Positions 1 to 8,519 of a stretch of DNA of 14,132 bases are shown piece by piece. Numbering within the stretch: position 1 is the stretch's first letter; each line of letters opens with the position of its first letter. The stretch lies in contig CABIXF010000068.1 in assembly GCA_902362595.1 (NCBI GenBank), positions 1-14,132 on the forward strand, read 5' to 3'. This stretch comes from Bacteroidaceae bacterium (lineage in GTDB: Bacteria > Bacteroidota > Bacteroidia > Bacteroidales > Bacteroidaceae). The position numbers and the translations under genes were made by a program. The notes under the pieces were generated by a model. The model searched no databases, was not told the origin of the DNA, and saw only the letters and a program-made list of their open reading frames with translations.

Positions 1-26
1 TAAAGATACAAAATCTTTAGGTAATA

Positions 27-60
27 ACAATGCCTCGGCTTGGGAAAGTCGGGGCGTTGT
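27..60. repeat. Strong GC-rich hairpin of unknown role
   Basis: Two 13-base arms (27-39 and 48-60) pair along their whole length with a few G-U pairs, around an 8-base loop (40-47). Neither side carries a clear T-run, so it is not a textbook intrinsic terminator. It lies downstream of the cdsA terminator in the cdsA direction. A smaller AT-rich inverted repeat (1-7 with 13-19) sits beside it. It could be a second termination or RNA-stability structure, or belong to a gene outside the window. Confidence 0.45.
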
Positions 61-63
61 CAT

Positions 64-96
64 AAAAAAAGAGGGTATGCATTTTGACACACCCTC
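64..96 (-). terminator. Intrinsic terminator of the rsfS-ftsH-cdsA unit
   Basis: On the minus strand a nine-pair stem (96-88 with 79-71, core GAGGGT/ACCCTC) is followed by seven T residues (70-64). It begins 12 bases past the cdsA stop codon, the expected place for the end of this transcript. Confidence 0.85.
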
Positions 97-108
97 GCTT
101 TTATCTTA

Positions 109-954
109 TTAGAAGAAAGAAATTACATACAAATAGACTACTGCAGCTGGTACAGCCATTAAGGTACTGTCAAACCGGTCTAGCATACCTCCATGTCCAG
201 GGAGGATGTTTCCGGAATCCTTTATGCCCAGTGTGCGTTTCAGTAGAGATTCCGTCAAGTCACCCCAGGTTCCGAATATAACAATTGTTAGGGCCAGTCC
301 AATCCATACACCTAATGTCATGAAGGGGAAGAAATGTGCCATGATAATAGCTGCGATGATGCTGAATGCGCCTCCTCCAATGGATCCTTCCCATGATTTC
401 TTGGGCGAGATTCTTTCGAACAAACGATGTTTGCCAAACAGCATTCCTGTACAGTATGCACCAGTGTCGTTTATCCAGGTAAAGATAAAGATGGATAAAG
501 GCAATATCGGGTTGTACTGTATGTTGTAATGTGCTTCACTGCCAATAGAATGATAGGCCAGTACATTCAGCATGGAAAACGACAAGGCGATGTAAACCTG
601 GCTCATCATGGTATATGCCCAATTGTTCAACGGGTTTTTCTTTTTCAGATACAGTTCGCTTACTAGCAGATAAATGATAAGGAATAAATAAGGAATCAAT
701 ATCTCGTTCTGTCCTGGCATTACTCCCAGATAGGCGAATCCGAAGAACAGAAAGACACCAGCCAACATGCAAATAGGCTTGTTGATTTCTACATCCTGCT
801 GCTTACTGACAATGGTTCCAAATTCATGAATGGTCAATGCAGTAATAAGCGCGAACAGCAAGGAGAAAGAAATAGGTCCTCCTAAAATGCATCCTACCAG
901 GATTCCTACGAATACGATTCCTGTAATAGCTCGTTGAATAAAATTACTTTTCAC
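109..954 (-). CDS. cdsA: Phosphatidate cytidylyltransferase (CDP-diglyceride synthase)
   Basis: Converts phosphatidic acid and CTP to CDP-diacylglycerol, the precursor of the membrane phospholipids, in the inner membrane. The 281-residue product is strongly hydrophobic, with several membrane segments. It carries the family signatures in order: NDTGAY (162-167), SPKKSWEG (183-190), GDLTESLLKR (231-240), and the CDP-alcohol signature KDSG...PGHGGMLDRFDS (245-263). Length fits the family. The start is GTG at 954: an in-frame TAA lies three codons upstream and there is no suitable ATG, so GTG is the first possible start. It is the last gene of the unit, 32 bases after ftsH, and ends at the terminator at 64-96. 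Confidence 0.96.
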   Translation of the reverse strand: MKSNFIQRAITGIVFVGILVGCILGGPISFSLLFALITALTIHEFGTIVSKQQDVEINKPICMLAGVFLFFGFAYLGVMPGQNEILIPYLFLIIYLLVSELYLKKKNPLNNWAYTMMSQVYIALSFSMLNVLAYHSIGSEAHYNIQYNPILPLSIFIFTWINDTGAYCTGMLFGKHRLFERISPKKSWEGSIGGGAFSIIAAIIMAHFFPFMTLGVWIGLALTIVIFGTWGDLTESLLKRTLGIKDSGNILPGHGGMLDRFDSTLMAVPAAVVYLYVISFF

Positions 955-986
955 GTCGTTTTATATATTTCCAAATGAGTAGTCTG

Positions 987-3035
987 TTATTTTTCTTCTT
1001 CAGGTTGTGGAGATTCATCCGATGAAGGTTTTTCTTCTGGATTTTCTTTCTCGTCAGAAGTTTGTTGCGGCTTGCTTTCCAGCTGTTTGCTTTCTTGTGG
1101 CTTTTCTGCCTCAATTTGTGCATTGGCTGCCATTATTTCTTCTGAACGTGAAGTCCATGGACGTTTGCCGAATATGCGTTCCACATCTTCTGCAAAAATA
1201 ACCTCTCGGTCTATCAGCATTTGTGCCAGCTGATTATGTCCTTCACTGTGTTCTCTCAATAACGCTTTTGCCCGCATGTATTGTTCATTGATCATGTTTT
1301 GTACTTCTTGGTCAATGAGTTCGGCGGTATGTTCGCTGTATGGTTTGGTGAAGCTATAATCTTCGCTGCTGTTATAGTAACAGAGGTTAGGGAGCTTGTC
1401 GCTCATTCCGGCGTATGCAATCATGCCGTATGCTTGTTTTGTCACCCGTTCCAAGTCGTTCATGGCTCCTGTGGAAATATGTCCGATAAAAATTTCTTCC
1501 GCAGCACGTCCTCCCAGTGTGGCACACATTTCATCCAGCATCTGTTCCTTAGTCGTAATTTGACGCTCTTCTGGAAGATACCAGGCTGCACCTAACGCAC
1601 GCCCTCTGGGCACAATGGTGACCTTGATCAGCGGGTTGGCATGCTCCAAAAACCAGGAGATTGTAGCATGTCCTGCTTCGTGTAATGCAATGGCGCGTTT
1701 TTCGGCTGCTGTCATGACTTTTGTTTTCTTTTCCAGACCACCTACAATACGGTCGATTGCTGCCAGAAAGTCATCTTTGCCTACGCTCTTTTTTTGGTGG
1801 CGAGCTGCAATCAAAGCTGCTTCGTTGCATACATTGGCAATGTCTGCTCCGCTGAATCCTGGTGTTTGACGGGCCAGCAGGTCTACGTCTACACTATCAT
1901 CCAGCTTCAGGGGTCTCAGATGTACCCCAAACACTTCCTTTCGCTCATTTAAATCTGGTAAATCAACGTATATCTGACGGTCAAAACGACCTGCACGCAG
2001 TAAAGCCTTATCCAGGATGTCTACTCGGTTGGTAGCAGCTAGGATGATAACACCGCTATTGGAGCCGAAACCATCCATTTCGGTTAAAAGCTGATTCAAT
2101 GTGTTTTCGCGTTCATCGTTTCCTCCCATGCTCGGGTTTTTACCGCGCGCACGTCCTACCGCATCAATTTCATCAATGAAAATGATACATGGGGCTTTTT
2201 CCTTTGCTTGACGGAACAAGTCGCGTACGCGAGACGCTCCCACACCGACAAACATTTCTACGAAGTCGGAACCGGATATGGAAAAGAACGGTACATCTGC
2301 CTCTCCGGCTACAGCCTTTGCCAGTAATGTTTTACCGGTTCCCGGAGGACCTACCAGCAAAGCACCCTTAGGAATTTTACCGCCCAGTTCCGTATATTTC
2401 TGAGGTTGTTTCAAGAAATCTACAATCTCCTGCACTTCCTGTTTGGCTGCAGCCTGTCCTGCTACATCCTTGAATGTGATGCGGTTGGTACCTTTTTCAA
2501 AAAGCTGTGCCTTACTTCTGCCTACATTGAAAACATTCGATGAGCCACCGGCACCTCCTCCGCCTCCCATGCGTCGCATAAGAAACATCCAGAGGGCAAT
2601 AATGGCGACAAAAGGCAACACGTTCCAGATTATCAGGCTGAAATAGTCATTTTTCTTTTCATATTGTATGGAACCTGTGAAGTTTCCTGATTTTGTTTGT
2701 TCGTCCAGAAATTTCTCCAATGCTTCCATAGAGCCGATTTGTACATTGATGGCCGGGCTTCTGCCTACTTTGCTTGCGTCTTTCTTAAAGACGTCTACAA
2801 TGTGCTCCGGTTTGATGTACATTTCTACCGTATTGTTGTCGTATGCCACTATTTTATCGGCATACCCTTTGGTTATCATTTCCTGAAATTCCGTATAGTT
2901 TACCTCTTTGCTGGCACTCCCTTCATCACCAGATATATAGAGAAAGCCGAATACTAAGGCAATAATGACATAAAGCCACGTCAGACTAAAACGTGGTGCA
3001 TTTAGTTTAGGTTTATTATTTGTATTGTCACTCAT
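987..3035 (-). CDS. ftsH: ATP-dependent zinc metalloprotease FtsH
   Basis: Membrane-anchored AAA+ protease that extracts and degrades membrane and short-lived cytosolic proteins as a hexamer. The 682-residue protein shows a first membrane helix (about 19-35), a periplasmic domain (about 36-130), a second helix (about 132-152) followed by a glycine-rich linker (157-164), Walker A GPPGTGKT (229-236), pore loop FVGVG (262-266), Walker B IIFIDEID (284-291), a second region of homology ending in RAGRFDR (347-353; many homologues have RPGRFDR), and the zinc site HEAGH (452-456). The last ~45 residues are a Glu/Pro/Ser-rich tail. The minus-strand leader has AAGGAA just before the ATG. It starts 17 bases after rsfS, which indicates cotranscription. 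All catalytic motifs are intact. Confidence 0.98.
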   Translation of the reverse strand: MSDNTNNKPKLNAPRFSLTWLYVIIALVFGFLYISGDEGSASKEVNYTEFQEMITKGYADKIVAYDNNTVEMYIKPEHIVDVFKKDASKVGRSPAINVQIGSMEALEKFLDEQTKSGNFTGSIQYEKKNDYFSLIIWNVLPFVAIIALWMFLMRRMGGGGGAGGSSNVFNVGRSKAQLFEKGTNRITFKDVAGQAAAKQEVQEIVDFLKQPQKYTELGGKIPKGALLVGPPGTGKTLLAKAVAGEADVPFFSISGSDFVEMFVGVGASRVRDLFRQAKEKAPCIIFIDEIDAVGRARGKNPSMGGNDERENTLNQLLTEMDGFGSNSGVIILAATNRVDILDKALLRAGRFDRQIYVDLPDLNERKEVFGVHLRPLKLDDSVDVDLLARQTPGFSGADIANVCNEAALIAARHQKKSVGKDDFLAAIDRIVGGLEKKTKVMTAAEKRAIALHEAGHATISWFLEHANPLIKVTIVPRGRALGAAWYLPEERQITTKEQMLDEMCATLGGRAAEEIFIGHISTGAMNDLERVTKQAYGMIAYAGMSDKLPNLCYYNSSEDYSFTKPYSEHTAELIDQEVQNMINEQYMRAKALLREHSEGHNQLAQMLIDREVIFAEDVERIFGKRPWTSRSEEIMAANAQIEAEKPQESKQLESKPQQTSDEKENPEEKPSSDESPQPEEEK

Positions 3036-3052
3036 ATCGTTTCCTTATTATA

Positions 3053-3412
3053 TTAATCTAAATCGGGAATGTGGGTTAATTGTGCATCTGCCCATAAATG
3101 TTCCAGATTGTAAAAAATGCGAACTTCTGGCAGAAAGACGTGAACAATTACATCGATGTAATCCATGGCTACCCATTGCGCGTTTCTTAAACCGTCTATG
3201 GCATAAGCCTTGGTTCCCGTTTCTTTTCTGACATGTTCTTTGATTGAATCAACGATGGCGAGTACTTGGCTTGGCGAGTTTCCTTGACAAATGACAAAAT
3301 ACTTGCAAATTGTATCTTCTATTTCGGTTAAATCAACAATGACGATTTGTTTGCCTTTTTTTTCTTGAATCCCTTCTGTGATTTTTTCTATTAAATTTGT
3401 TGTTTCGTTCAT
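3053..3412 (-). CDS. rsfS: Ribosome silencing factor RsfS (RsfA/Iojap family)
   Basis: Binds protein L14 of the large ribosomal subunit and blocks subunit joining, lowering translation when nutrients are short. The 119-residue length is typical. The family pattern is visible: VDLTEIEDTICKYFVICQG in the first half, then the conserved WVAMDYIDVIVHVF segment and the terminal YNLEHLW motif. It is first in the rsfS-ftsH-cdsA unit, with a -7 element about 57 bases upstream of its ATG. The pairing with ftsH and cdsA is, as I recall, common in Bacteroidetes. Confidence 0.95.
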   Translation of the reverse strand: MNETTNLIEKITEGIQEKKGKQIVIVDLTEIEDTICKYFVICQGNSPSQVLAIVDSIKEHVRKETGTKAYAIDGLRNAQWVAMDYIDVIVHVFLPEVRIFYNLEHLWADAQLTHIPDLD

Positions 3413-3468
3413 TCTTTTGAATATTCCTATTTTTAAAATGAAAAATAAAGTTCTTTATATAATAAGGG

Positions 3469-3476
3469 CAAATATA
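3469..3476 (-). promoter_or_regulatory. Bacteroidetes -7 element for rsfS-ftsH-cdsA
   Basis: Read on the minus strand this is TATATTTG, an exact match to the Bacteroides -7 consensus TAnnTTTG. The leader would be about 50 bases. No convincing -33 TTG-type element is seen at the usual spacing. Confidence 0.6.
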
Positions 3477-3569
3477 CTTGCTTTTCTGTATATCACGAAA
3501 ATTTTTGCTTGAAAGAAGATGAAAAAAGAAGAAAAATATATTTTTGGGAAGAAAAAAACGGGTGAAAGC

Positions 3570-3599
3570 TTTGTATGTTCCAAAAAAGTTGTACCTTTG
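3570..3599 (+). promoter_or_regulatory. Promoter of the tRNA-Gln pair
   Basis: A -33 TTTG (3570-3573) and a -7 TACCTTTG (3592-3599) are separated by 18 bases, close to the ideal Bacteroides promoter. The first mature tRNA base is 40 bases downstream. This is the best two-part promoter in the window, as expected for a stable RNA gene. Confidence 0.8.
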
Positions 3600-3638
3600 C
3601 ACCGTCAAACAAAAAGACAACAATCGTTCTTTTGACTT

Positions 3639-3709
3639 TGGGCTATGGTGTAATGGTAACACAACAGATTCTGGTCCTGTTTTTCTTGGTTCGAATCCGA
3701 GTAGCCCAA
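3639..3709 (+). tRNA. tRNA-Gln, anticodon CTG (first copy)
   Basis: The 71-base gene folds as a full cloverleaf: acceptor TGGGCTA/TAGCCCA, D-stem GTGT/ACAC, anticodon stem ACAGA/CCTGT, loop TTCTGGT with anticodon CTG, four-base variable loop, and T-stem CTTGG/CCGAG around TTCGAAT. The discriminator is A and no CCA is encoded. The last pair of the anticodon stem (positions 31-39) is an A-C mismatch. The anticodon decodes CAG. Confidence 0.93.
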
Positions 3710-3750
3710 CTTCATTTTGCAGCGTTTCCATGGAGGAAGCAAAGCGTTAT

Positions 3751-3821
3751 TGGGCTATGGTGTAATGGTAACACAACAGATTCTGGTCCTGTTTTTCTTG
3801 GTTCGAATCCGAGTAGCCCAA
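3751..3821 (+). tRNA. tRNA-Gln, anticodon CTG (second, identical copy)
   Basis: Identical over all 71 bases to the copy at 3639-3709 and separated from it by 41 bases. There is no separate promoter motif in the gap and a terminator follows directly, so both are probably processed from one precursor. The A-C mismatch at the end of the anticodon stem is present here as well. Confidence 0.93.
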
Positions 3822-3825
3822 CAGG

Positions 3826-3858
3826 AAGGTGCTCCGAGTAAATCGGGGCACCTTTTTT
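3826..3858 (+). terminator. Intrinsic terminator of the tRNA-Gln unit
   Basis: Twelve-base arms AAGGTGCTCCGA (3826-3837) and TCGGGGCACCTT (3843-3854), with one T-G pair and a five-base loop, run into a T-tract. It begins four bases after the second tRNA. Confidence 0.9.
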
Positions 3859-4052
3859 ATGTCTTATAATTCGTTTGTTGTTAATCTTGTTTATCTCACA
3901 TAATCAACTAGTTGCGCGCTTTTGTCTCCCTTTTTTTCTTCTTAATGAGTGTTAATTGTTCGTTCCTTTACAAACATTTTCTTCAACAATCTAGTTATAA
4001 AGTCATCGAGATTGATAAATGTAATTAGGTATTAGCGTTTTTGAATGAAAAG
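3859..4052. other. Intergenic leader region before the OmpA-family gene
   Basis: About 190 bases without a gene or a clear TAnnTTTG element. The only small structure is the perfect 10-base palindrome CAACTAGTTG (3905-3914). A promoter for the following porin gene should lie here, but I cannot identify it. Confidence 0.4.
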
Positions 4053-5192
4053 ATGAAAAAGGTAACTATTTTAGCTGCCGCATTGGCTGTTACGTCTCTT
4101 TCTGTGAACGCACAAAAAGCGTATGAAGGGAGCCGTTTTTTTGACAACTGGTACGTGGGTGTGAAAGGTGGAGTGACTACTCCTACTACTCATTCTGCTT
4201 TCTGGCGTAACATGCGGGCAGAAACCGGCCTTGAACTGGGTAAACAGATTACTCCCGTGTTTGGAGTTTCTTTTGAAGGATTAACGGGTATCAACACGTC
4301 TGTCAGCAAGACTGCTTTTGACGACTTGAACCTGGGTCTGTTGGGTAAGATTAATCTGAACAATCTTTTTGGCGGATACAATGGCCAGCCGAGATTGTTT
4401 GAGGTGGAAGGTATTGCTGGATTTGGCTGGGGACATGATTTCATGAATTCAGGTGTGGGAAGTGATCGCTCTTACATGGTGAGCCGTTTTGGTGCCAGCT
4501 TGAATTTTAATCTGGGTGAGAAAAAAGCATGGGCAGTGAATGTACGTCCAGCCGTTGTGTATAGAATGGATGGTGACCGCGCACACGTGTTGAATGTCAA
4601 TAAGTCGAAGATTGAAGTGTTGGCAGGAGTGACTTATCGTTTTGCCAGCAGCAACGGTAAGCATTATATGACTATCCAGAAGCCTTATAATCAGGCAGAG
4701 GTCAATTCTCTGAATGAATCCATCAATGCGTTGCGTGCGGAAAATGCCCGTAAGGAGGAAGCTTTGAACGCAAAAGAAGCTGAAAATGCTCGTCTGGCAA
4801 AGGAACTGAACGATTTGAAGAACGCTCCGAAGCAGGTACAGACCATTGTACAGAACACTCATTCCAAGTCGTTGGAGTCTGTGGTGACTTTCCGTCAGGG
4901 AAAGACTTCCATCAGTGCAGACCAGGTGCCTAATGTAGAGCGTATTGCTACTTATATGAAGAACAACCCGAAGAGTACGGTGGTTATCAAGGGATATGCT
5001 TCTCCGGAAGGTAGTGCGGAAGTCAATGCACGTGTGGCCAATCAGCGTGCGGAAGCCGTGAAGGATATGTTGATTAGCAAATATAAAATCAGTGCTTCAC
5101 GTATTACGGCTGAAGGTCAGGGAGTAGGCGATATGTTCTCTGAACCGGACTGGAACCGGGTAAGTATTGCGACTTTGAACGAAGCGGAATAA
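4053..5192 (+). CDS. OmpA-family outer-membrane protein
   Basis: Outer-membrane beta-barrel protein linked to the cell wall. From the ATG at 4053 the product is 379 residues. A TTG four codons upstream keeps the frame open, but the MKK start gives a proper signal peptide (1 to ~20, likely cleavage at VNA|QKA). Residues ~25-205 have the alternating aromatic and glycine pattern of a barrel. Residues ~215-270 form a charged coiled-coil-like linker rich in Glu, Ala, Lys and Asn. The last ~105 residues are an OmpA C-terminal domain (GYASPEG ... NARVANQRAEAVKDML). The Asp of the usual GHTDxxG peptidoglycan-binding motif is not in its normal place; the Arg of NxxxxxxRA is kept. It has its own terminator at 5222. 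It resembles the major OmpA-like porins of Bacteroides. Confidence 0.9.
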   Translation: MKKVTILAAALAVTSLSVNAQKAYEGSRFFDNWYVGVKGGVTTPTTHSAFWRNMRAETGLELGKQITPVFGVSFEGLTGINTSVSKTAFDDLNLGLLGKINLNNLFGGYNGQPRLFEVEGIAGFGWGHDFMNSGVGSDRSYMVSRFGASLNFNLGEKKAWAVNVRPAVVYRMDGDRAHVLNVNKSKIEVLAGVTYRFASSNGKHYMTIQKPYNQAEVNSLNESINALRAENARKEEALNAKEAENARLAKELNDLKNAPKQVQTIVQNTHSKSLESVVTFRQGKTSISADQVPNVERIATYMKNNPKSTVVIKGYASPEGSAEVNARVANQRAEAVKDMLISKYKISASRITAEGQGVGDMFSEPDWNRVSIATLNEAE

Positions 5193-5221
5193 TTCTTTTT
5201 AAATTGAAATAATGTACTCTG

Positions 5222-5257
5222 AAGGCTGTTGCGGGTAACACTGTGACAGCCTTTTTT
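5222..5257 (+). terminator. Intrinsic terminator of the OmpA-family gene
   Basis: Eight-base perfect stem AAGGCTGT (5222-5229) with ACAGCCTT (5246-5253), overlapping a T-run, 29 bases after the stop codon. Confidence 0.85.
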
Positions 5258-5331
5258 ATGTTTTGTCCGTGGTAGGGAGGTTTTTGCATTTCTTGTATTT
5301 ATGAATTGTGGGAAAAGTGGCTGAAAAGCAT

Positions 5332-5339
5332 TATCTTTG
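5332..5339 (+). promoter_or_regulatory. -7 element of the radical SAM gene
   Basis: TATCTTTG matches TAnnTTTG exactly. It lies 19 bases upstream of the ATG at 5359 and downstream of the upstream in-frame GTG at 5308, so it also settles the start choice. A TTG at 5306-5308 is slightly too far (23 bases) to be a good -33 element. Confidence 0.7.
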
Positions 5340-5358
5340 TCCCCGAATTTGTAAAATC

Positions 5359-6294
5359 ATGGAAGAACGTACACGATACAATGATTTTGCCAACTTTCTG
5401 GCACTTCACTTTCCTTTCAAGGTACAGAAAATTTCCCTGAATGTGGGATTTACCTGTCCGAACAGGGATGGGGTGAAAGGATATGGTGGATGTACCTACT
5501 GCAATAACCAGACGTTTAATCCAGCCTATTGCCGGACGGATAAGTCGGTGACAGAGCAGTTGGAGGAGGGGAAGGCCTTTTTTGCACGGAAATATCCGGA
5601 GATGAGATACCTTGCCTATTTTCAGGCTTATACCAATACCTATGCGGAGTTGGAAAAGTTGCAGAAGATGTATGAAGATGCCCTTCGGGTGAAAGGGGTT
5701 GTCGGACTGGTGATTGGTACTCGCCCTGACTGTATGCCTGAAGAGTTGTTGGATTATCTGGAAGACCTGAATCGCCGGACTTTTCTGCTGGTGGAGTATG
5801 GTATTGAGAGTACGGACAACCGGACCTTGCAGCGGATTAACCGCGGACATACGTTTGAATGTACGGCAGATGCCGTGAAACGTACGGCGGAAAGAGGGAT
5901 ACGTGTAGGCGGTCATGTTATTTTGGGATTGCCGGGAGAAGACCACGAGGCCATCATCCGTCAGGCTGCACAGGTGTCGGAATTGCCTTTGACGACGTTG
6001 AAAATGCATCAGTTGCAGTTGGTGCGCGGCACACGTATGGCCCGTGAGTATGAGGTGTGTCCAGAGGACTTCCATTTGTATGAGGTGGACGAGTATATTG
6101 ACTTGGTGATTGATTACCTGGAGCGTGTGCGTCCCGACCTGGTGCTGGAACGTTTTGTGTCGCAATCGCCCAAGGAATTGCTGATAGCGCCCGACTGGGG
6201 AATCAAGAATTACGAGTTTGCTGTTCGCATGAAGCGTCGTCTGCAGGAAAGGGATACTTGGCAGGGTAAGTTTTATAATAAGGAAAAAGAATAA
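5359..6294 (+). CDS. YhcC-type radical SAM protein (TIGR01212 family)
   Basis: A 311-residue radical SAM enzyme; the substrate of this family is not established as far as I know. The iron-sulfur site is CPNRDGVKGYGGCTYC with Cys33, Cys45 and Cys48, i.e. CX11CX2C rather than the classical CX3CX2C, as is characteristic of the Elp3/YhcC-like branch. Further family features are YFQAYTNTY (about 84-92), VEYGIES and GLPGE. The frame is open to a GTG at 5308, but the -7 element at 5332-5339 would then lie inside the gene, so ATG 5359 is chosen. The flavodiiron gene follows after 35 bases and may share the transcript. Confidence 0.9.
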   Translation: MEERTRYNDFANFLALHFPFKVQKISLNVGFTCPNRDGVKGYGGCTYCNNQTFNPAYCRTDKSVTEQLEEGKAFFARKYPEMRYLAYFQAYTNTYAELEKLQKMYEDALRVKGVVGLVIGTRPDCMPEELLDYLEDLNRRTFLLVEYGIESTDNRTLQRINRGHTFECTADAVKRTAERGIRVGGHVILGLPGEDHEAIIRQAAQVSELPLTTLKMHQLQLVRGTRMAREYEVCPEDFHLYEVDEYIDLVIDYLERVRPDLVLERFVSQSPKELLIAPDWGIKNYEFAVRMKRRLQERDTWQGKFYNKEKE

Positions 6295-6329
6295 AAAACA
6301 ATATAGTATTTTTAATTAATAGGATATCA

Positions 6330-7520
6330 ATGGAAATTAAAGGTAAAGTTCATTATGTCGGTGTGAACGACCGCACAAAAGCATTGTTTGAGAATTTGTG
6401 GCCACTGCCGTACGGCGTATCTTACAACTCTTATCTGATTGCAGATGACGATATGGTGGCACTGGTGGATACGGTAGATGTCGCTTTCTTTGAAGTTTAT
6501 ATCAAGAAAATCCGCAGCATCATCGGCGACCGTAAAATCAATTATCTGATTATTAATCACATGGAACCTGACCATTCAGGCTCTATCGCGTTGATTAAGA
6601 AATACTATCCTGAAATTGTGCTGGTTGGAAACAAGAAGACTTTCGACATGGTAGAAGGATACTATGGCGTGACAGGTGAACGTTACGTAGTGGGTGAGGG
6701 TGATTTCCTGAAATTGGGACACCACAACCTGCGTTTCTATTTGGTGCCGATGGTTCACTGGCCGGAAACCATGGTCACATTCGATGAAACGGAAGGAATC
6801 CTGTTCTCAGGTGATGCCTTCGGATGCTTCGGCGCTTTGAACGGAGGTTGCATCGACCGCAACATCAATACCGATATTTATTGGAACGAAATGCGCCGTT
6901 ACTATGCCAACATTGTAGGTAAGTTTGGCAATCCGGTGCAGAAAGCCTTGCAGAAATGTGGTGGCCTGCCTATCAAGATGATTTGTCCGACTCACGGACC
7001 GGTATGGGAAGAATATATTCCGAAAGTGGTGGATATGTACGACAAGATGAGCCGCTATGAAGGTGAAGAAGGAGTGGTGATTGCTTATGGTACGATGTAT
7101 GGCAACACAGAAGAACTGGCTGAAACCATTGCGGAAGAATTGAGTGCACAAGGTATCAAGAACATCGTGCTGCACAATGTATCTCATACGCCTCATTCTT
7201 ATATCCTGGCCGATATCTTCAAATACAAAGGACTGATTGCGGGTTGTACGACTTACAACATGCAGCTGTATCCTGAGATGGAGTCCTTGCTCAACAAGGT
7301 GGCTGCCCGTGAAATGAAGAACCGTCTGTTCGGTTACTTCGGCTCATTCACCTGGGCCAGTGCGGCGGTAAAGAAACTGGGTGAATTCACAGAGAAACTG
7401 AAATTCGAAGTGGTAGGTAACCCGATTGAAATGAAGCAGAGCATGAAAGCCGACAACTATGCGCAGGCGAAGGAATTGGCAAAGGCTATGGCTGACCGTC
7501 TGAAAGCTGACCGGAAATAA
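6330..7520 (+). CDS. fprA: A-type flavodiiron protein (FprA family; O2/NO reductase)
   Basis: Soluble cytoplasmic enzyme that reduces O2 to water and/or NO to N2O, protecting an anaerobe. The 396 residues comprise a metallo-beta-lactamase-like diiron domain (about 1-245) and a flavodoxin domain (about 249-396). The iron ligands of the family are visible: H77-x-E79-x-D81-H82, H144 (in VHWPE), D162 (in SGDAFG) and H222 (in CPTHGP). The FMN phosphate loop reads GTMYGNTEE from residue 254. There is no rubredoxin or flavin-reductase fusion, so an external electron donor is needed. A Shine-Dalgarno-like AGGA lies five bases before the ATG. O2 versus NO preference cannot be read from the sequence. 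Confidence 0.95.
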   Translation: MEIKGKVHYVGVNDRTKALFENLWPLPYGVSYNSYLIADDDMVALVDTVDVAFFEVYIKKIRSIIGDRKINYLIINHMEPDHSGSIALIKKYYPEIVLVGNKKTFDMVEGYYGVTGERYVVGEGDFLKLGHHNLRFYLVPMVHWPETMVTFDETEGILFSGDAFGCFGALNGGCIDRNINTDIYWNEMRRYYANIVGKFGNPVQKALQKCGGLPIKMICPTHGPVWEEYIPKVVDMYDKMSRYEGEEGVVIAYGTMYGNTEELAETIAEELSAQGIKNIVLHNVSHTPHSYILADIFKYKGLIAGCTTYNMQLYPEMESLLNKVAAREMKNRLFGYFGSFTWASAAVKKLGEFTEKLKFEVVGNPIEMKQSMKADNYAQAKELAKAMADRLKADRK

Positions 7521-7551
7521 GAAGCGAATTTCCTTTTAGGAGATAGGATAT

Positions 7552-7597
7552 AAAAAATCTTCCACTGAGGTAACGCCCTTCGGTGGAAGATTTTTTT
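7552..7597. terminator. Bidirectional terminator between fprA and the mscS group
   Basis: AATCTTCCAC and GTGGAAGATT form a long perfect stem that continues inward with minor irregularities; an A-run precedes it and a T-run follows, so it can work on both strands. It lies between convergent genes, 31 bases after fprA and 25 bases past the mscS stop. Confidence 0.9.
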
Positions 7598-7622
7598 GTA
7601 GGTAGTATAAGCAATTGGGAAA

Positions 7623-8489
7623 TCAGTCTTTTGCCTGATGTACCGTCAACTGCGGGAACGGGAATCCGATGCCTTCCTTGTTGAAGGTGTCATACACGAT
7701 TTGGTTCATGTCGAAATATACGTCCCAGTAGTTTTCGGTCTTGGTCCAGACACGTACCTTGATATCCACGCTGCTGGCCGACAAGGCTCCCAGCCCGATG
7801 AAAGGAGCAGGAGTGGTCAGAATACGGGTATCTGCCGCGATGATGCGTTCCAGTACGGCTTTTACTTTCTCAAAGTCTTCTCCATATTCCACGCCGAACA
7901 CCCATTCCGCACGGCGCATTTCCTGTTTGCTGTAGTTGGTGATGGCATTGCTGCTCAATGCACCGTTGGGCACGTAAATGATACGGTTGTCTGTCGTAGC
8001 CAGGATGGTATGGAAAATCTGGATTTCCTTGACTGTTCCGCTGGCATTCTGTCCGTCGATGTAGTCGCCCACCTTGAACGGCTTGAACACCAGGATAATC
8101 AGTCCTCCGGCAAAGTTTGACAGGTTGCCCGACAGTGCCATACCGATAGCCACACCGGCAGAGGCCAGGATGGCGGCAAAGCTCGTGGTTTCTACGCCCA
8201 GCTTACTCACGATGGCAAATGCCAGAATCAGGTTCAATAAGATGTTGAGCAGACTTTTCAGGAAGGTCTGCACGCTGATTTCCAGTTTCCTTTTCTCCAG
8301 AATCTTGCTGACCAGCCGTCCGATTTGCTTGATGATGAACCGGCCTACAATGTAGATGATGATGGCTGCCAGAATGTCTTTTCCCACTTCAATACCCCAG
8401 TTGAGCAGTTTGTCCAGAATTTGTTCCACATTGATTCTGGAAGCTGCCTTGCCTGCCTGTGCAGTTGCTTGTAATAATGTAAGTAACAT
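7623..8489 (-). CDS. MscS-family small-conductance mechanosensitive channel
   Basis: Inner-membrane channel opened by membrane tension to release solutes on osmotic downshock. The 288 residues match the compact MscS type. Membrane helices lie at about 36-56 and 77-96, and the pore-lining helix at about 103-135 contains the alternating small residues ILASAGVAIGMALSGNLSNFAGG. The beta domain follows with KVGDYI (139-144), VEEI-like GTVKEIQIF (151-159) and VPNG (173-176), ending with GIGFPFPQ. The start codon lies 30 bases downstream of the preceding YciO-type gene, so cotranscription is likely, and the terminator at 7552-7597 ends the unit. Confidence 0.94.
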   Translation of the reverse strand: MLLTLLQATAQAGKAASRINVEQILDKLLNWGIEVGKDILAAIIIYIVGRFIIKQIGRLVSKILEKRKLEISVQTFLKSLLNILLNLILAFAIVSKLGVETTSFAAILASAGVAIGMALSGNLSNFAGGLIILVFKPFKVGDYIDGQNASGTVKEIQIFHTILATTDNRIIYVPNGALSSNAITNYSKQEMRRAEWVFGVEYGEDFEKVKAVLERIIAADTRILTTPAPFIGLGALSASSVDIKVRVWTKTENYWDVYFDMNQIVYDTFNKEGIGFPFPQLTVHQAKD

Positions 8490-8519
8490 GATTTGATGAT
8501 TAATTAATAATACAGTTAT

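Noticed and set aside
17..60. Similarity between the left-edge TTAGGTAA-plus-hairpin and the leader of the 30-codon gene
   Set aside because: Both have TTAGGTAA followed by a hairpin with a GGGAA loop segment, but the stems differ and the left copy has no downstream gene in that orientation; probably chance.
3544..3841. Two overlapping open frames across the tRNA-Gln genes
   Set aside because: They run through both tRNAs and only reflect the duplicated RNA sequence; no coding pattern.
5308..5358. Upstream GTG start for the radical SAM gene
   Set aside because: The -7 element TATCTTTG at 5332-5339 lies downstream of this GTG, so the transcript probably begins after it; the added residues do not resemble the family start.
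5299..6165. 288-codon minus-strand frame opposite the radical SAM gene
   Set aside because: Shadow frame rich in His and Gln; the plus-strand frame carries the Cys motif and promoter.
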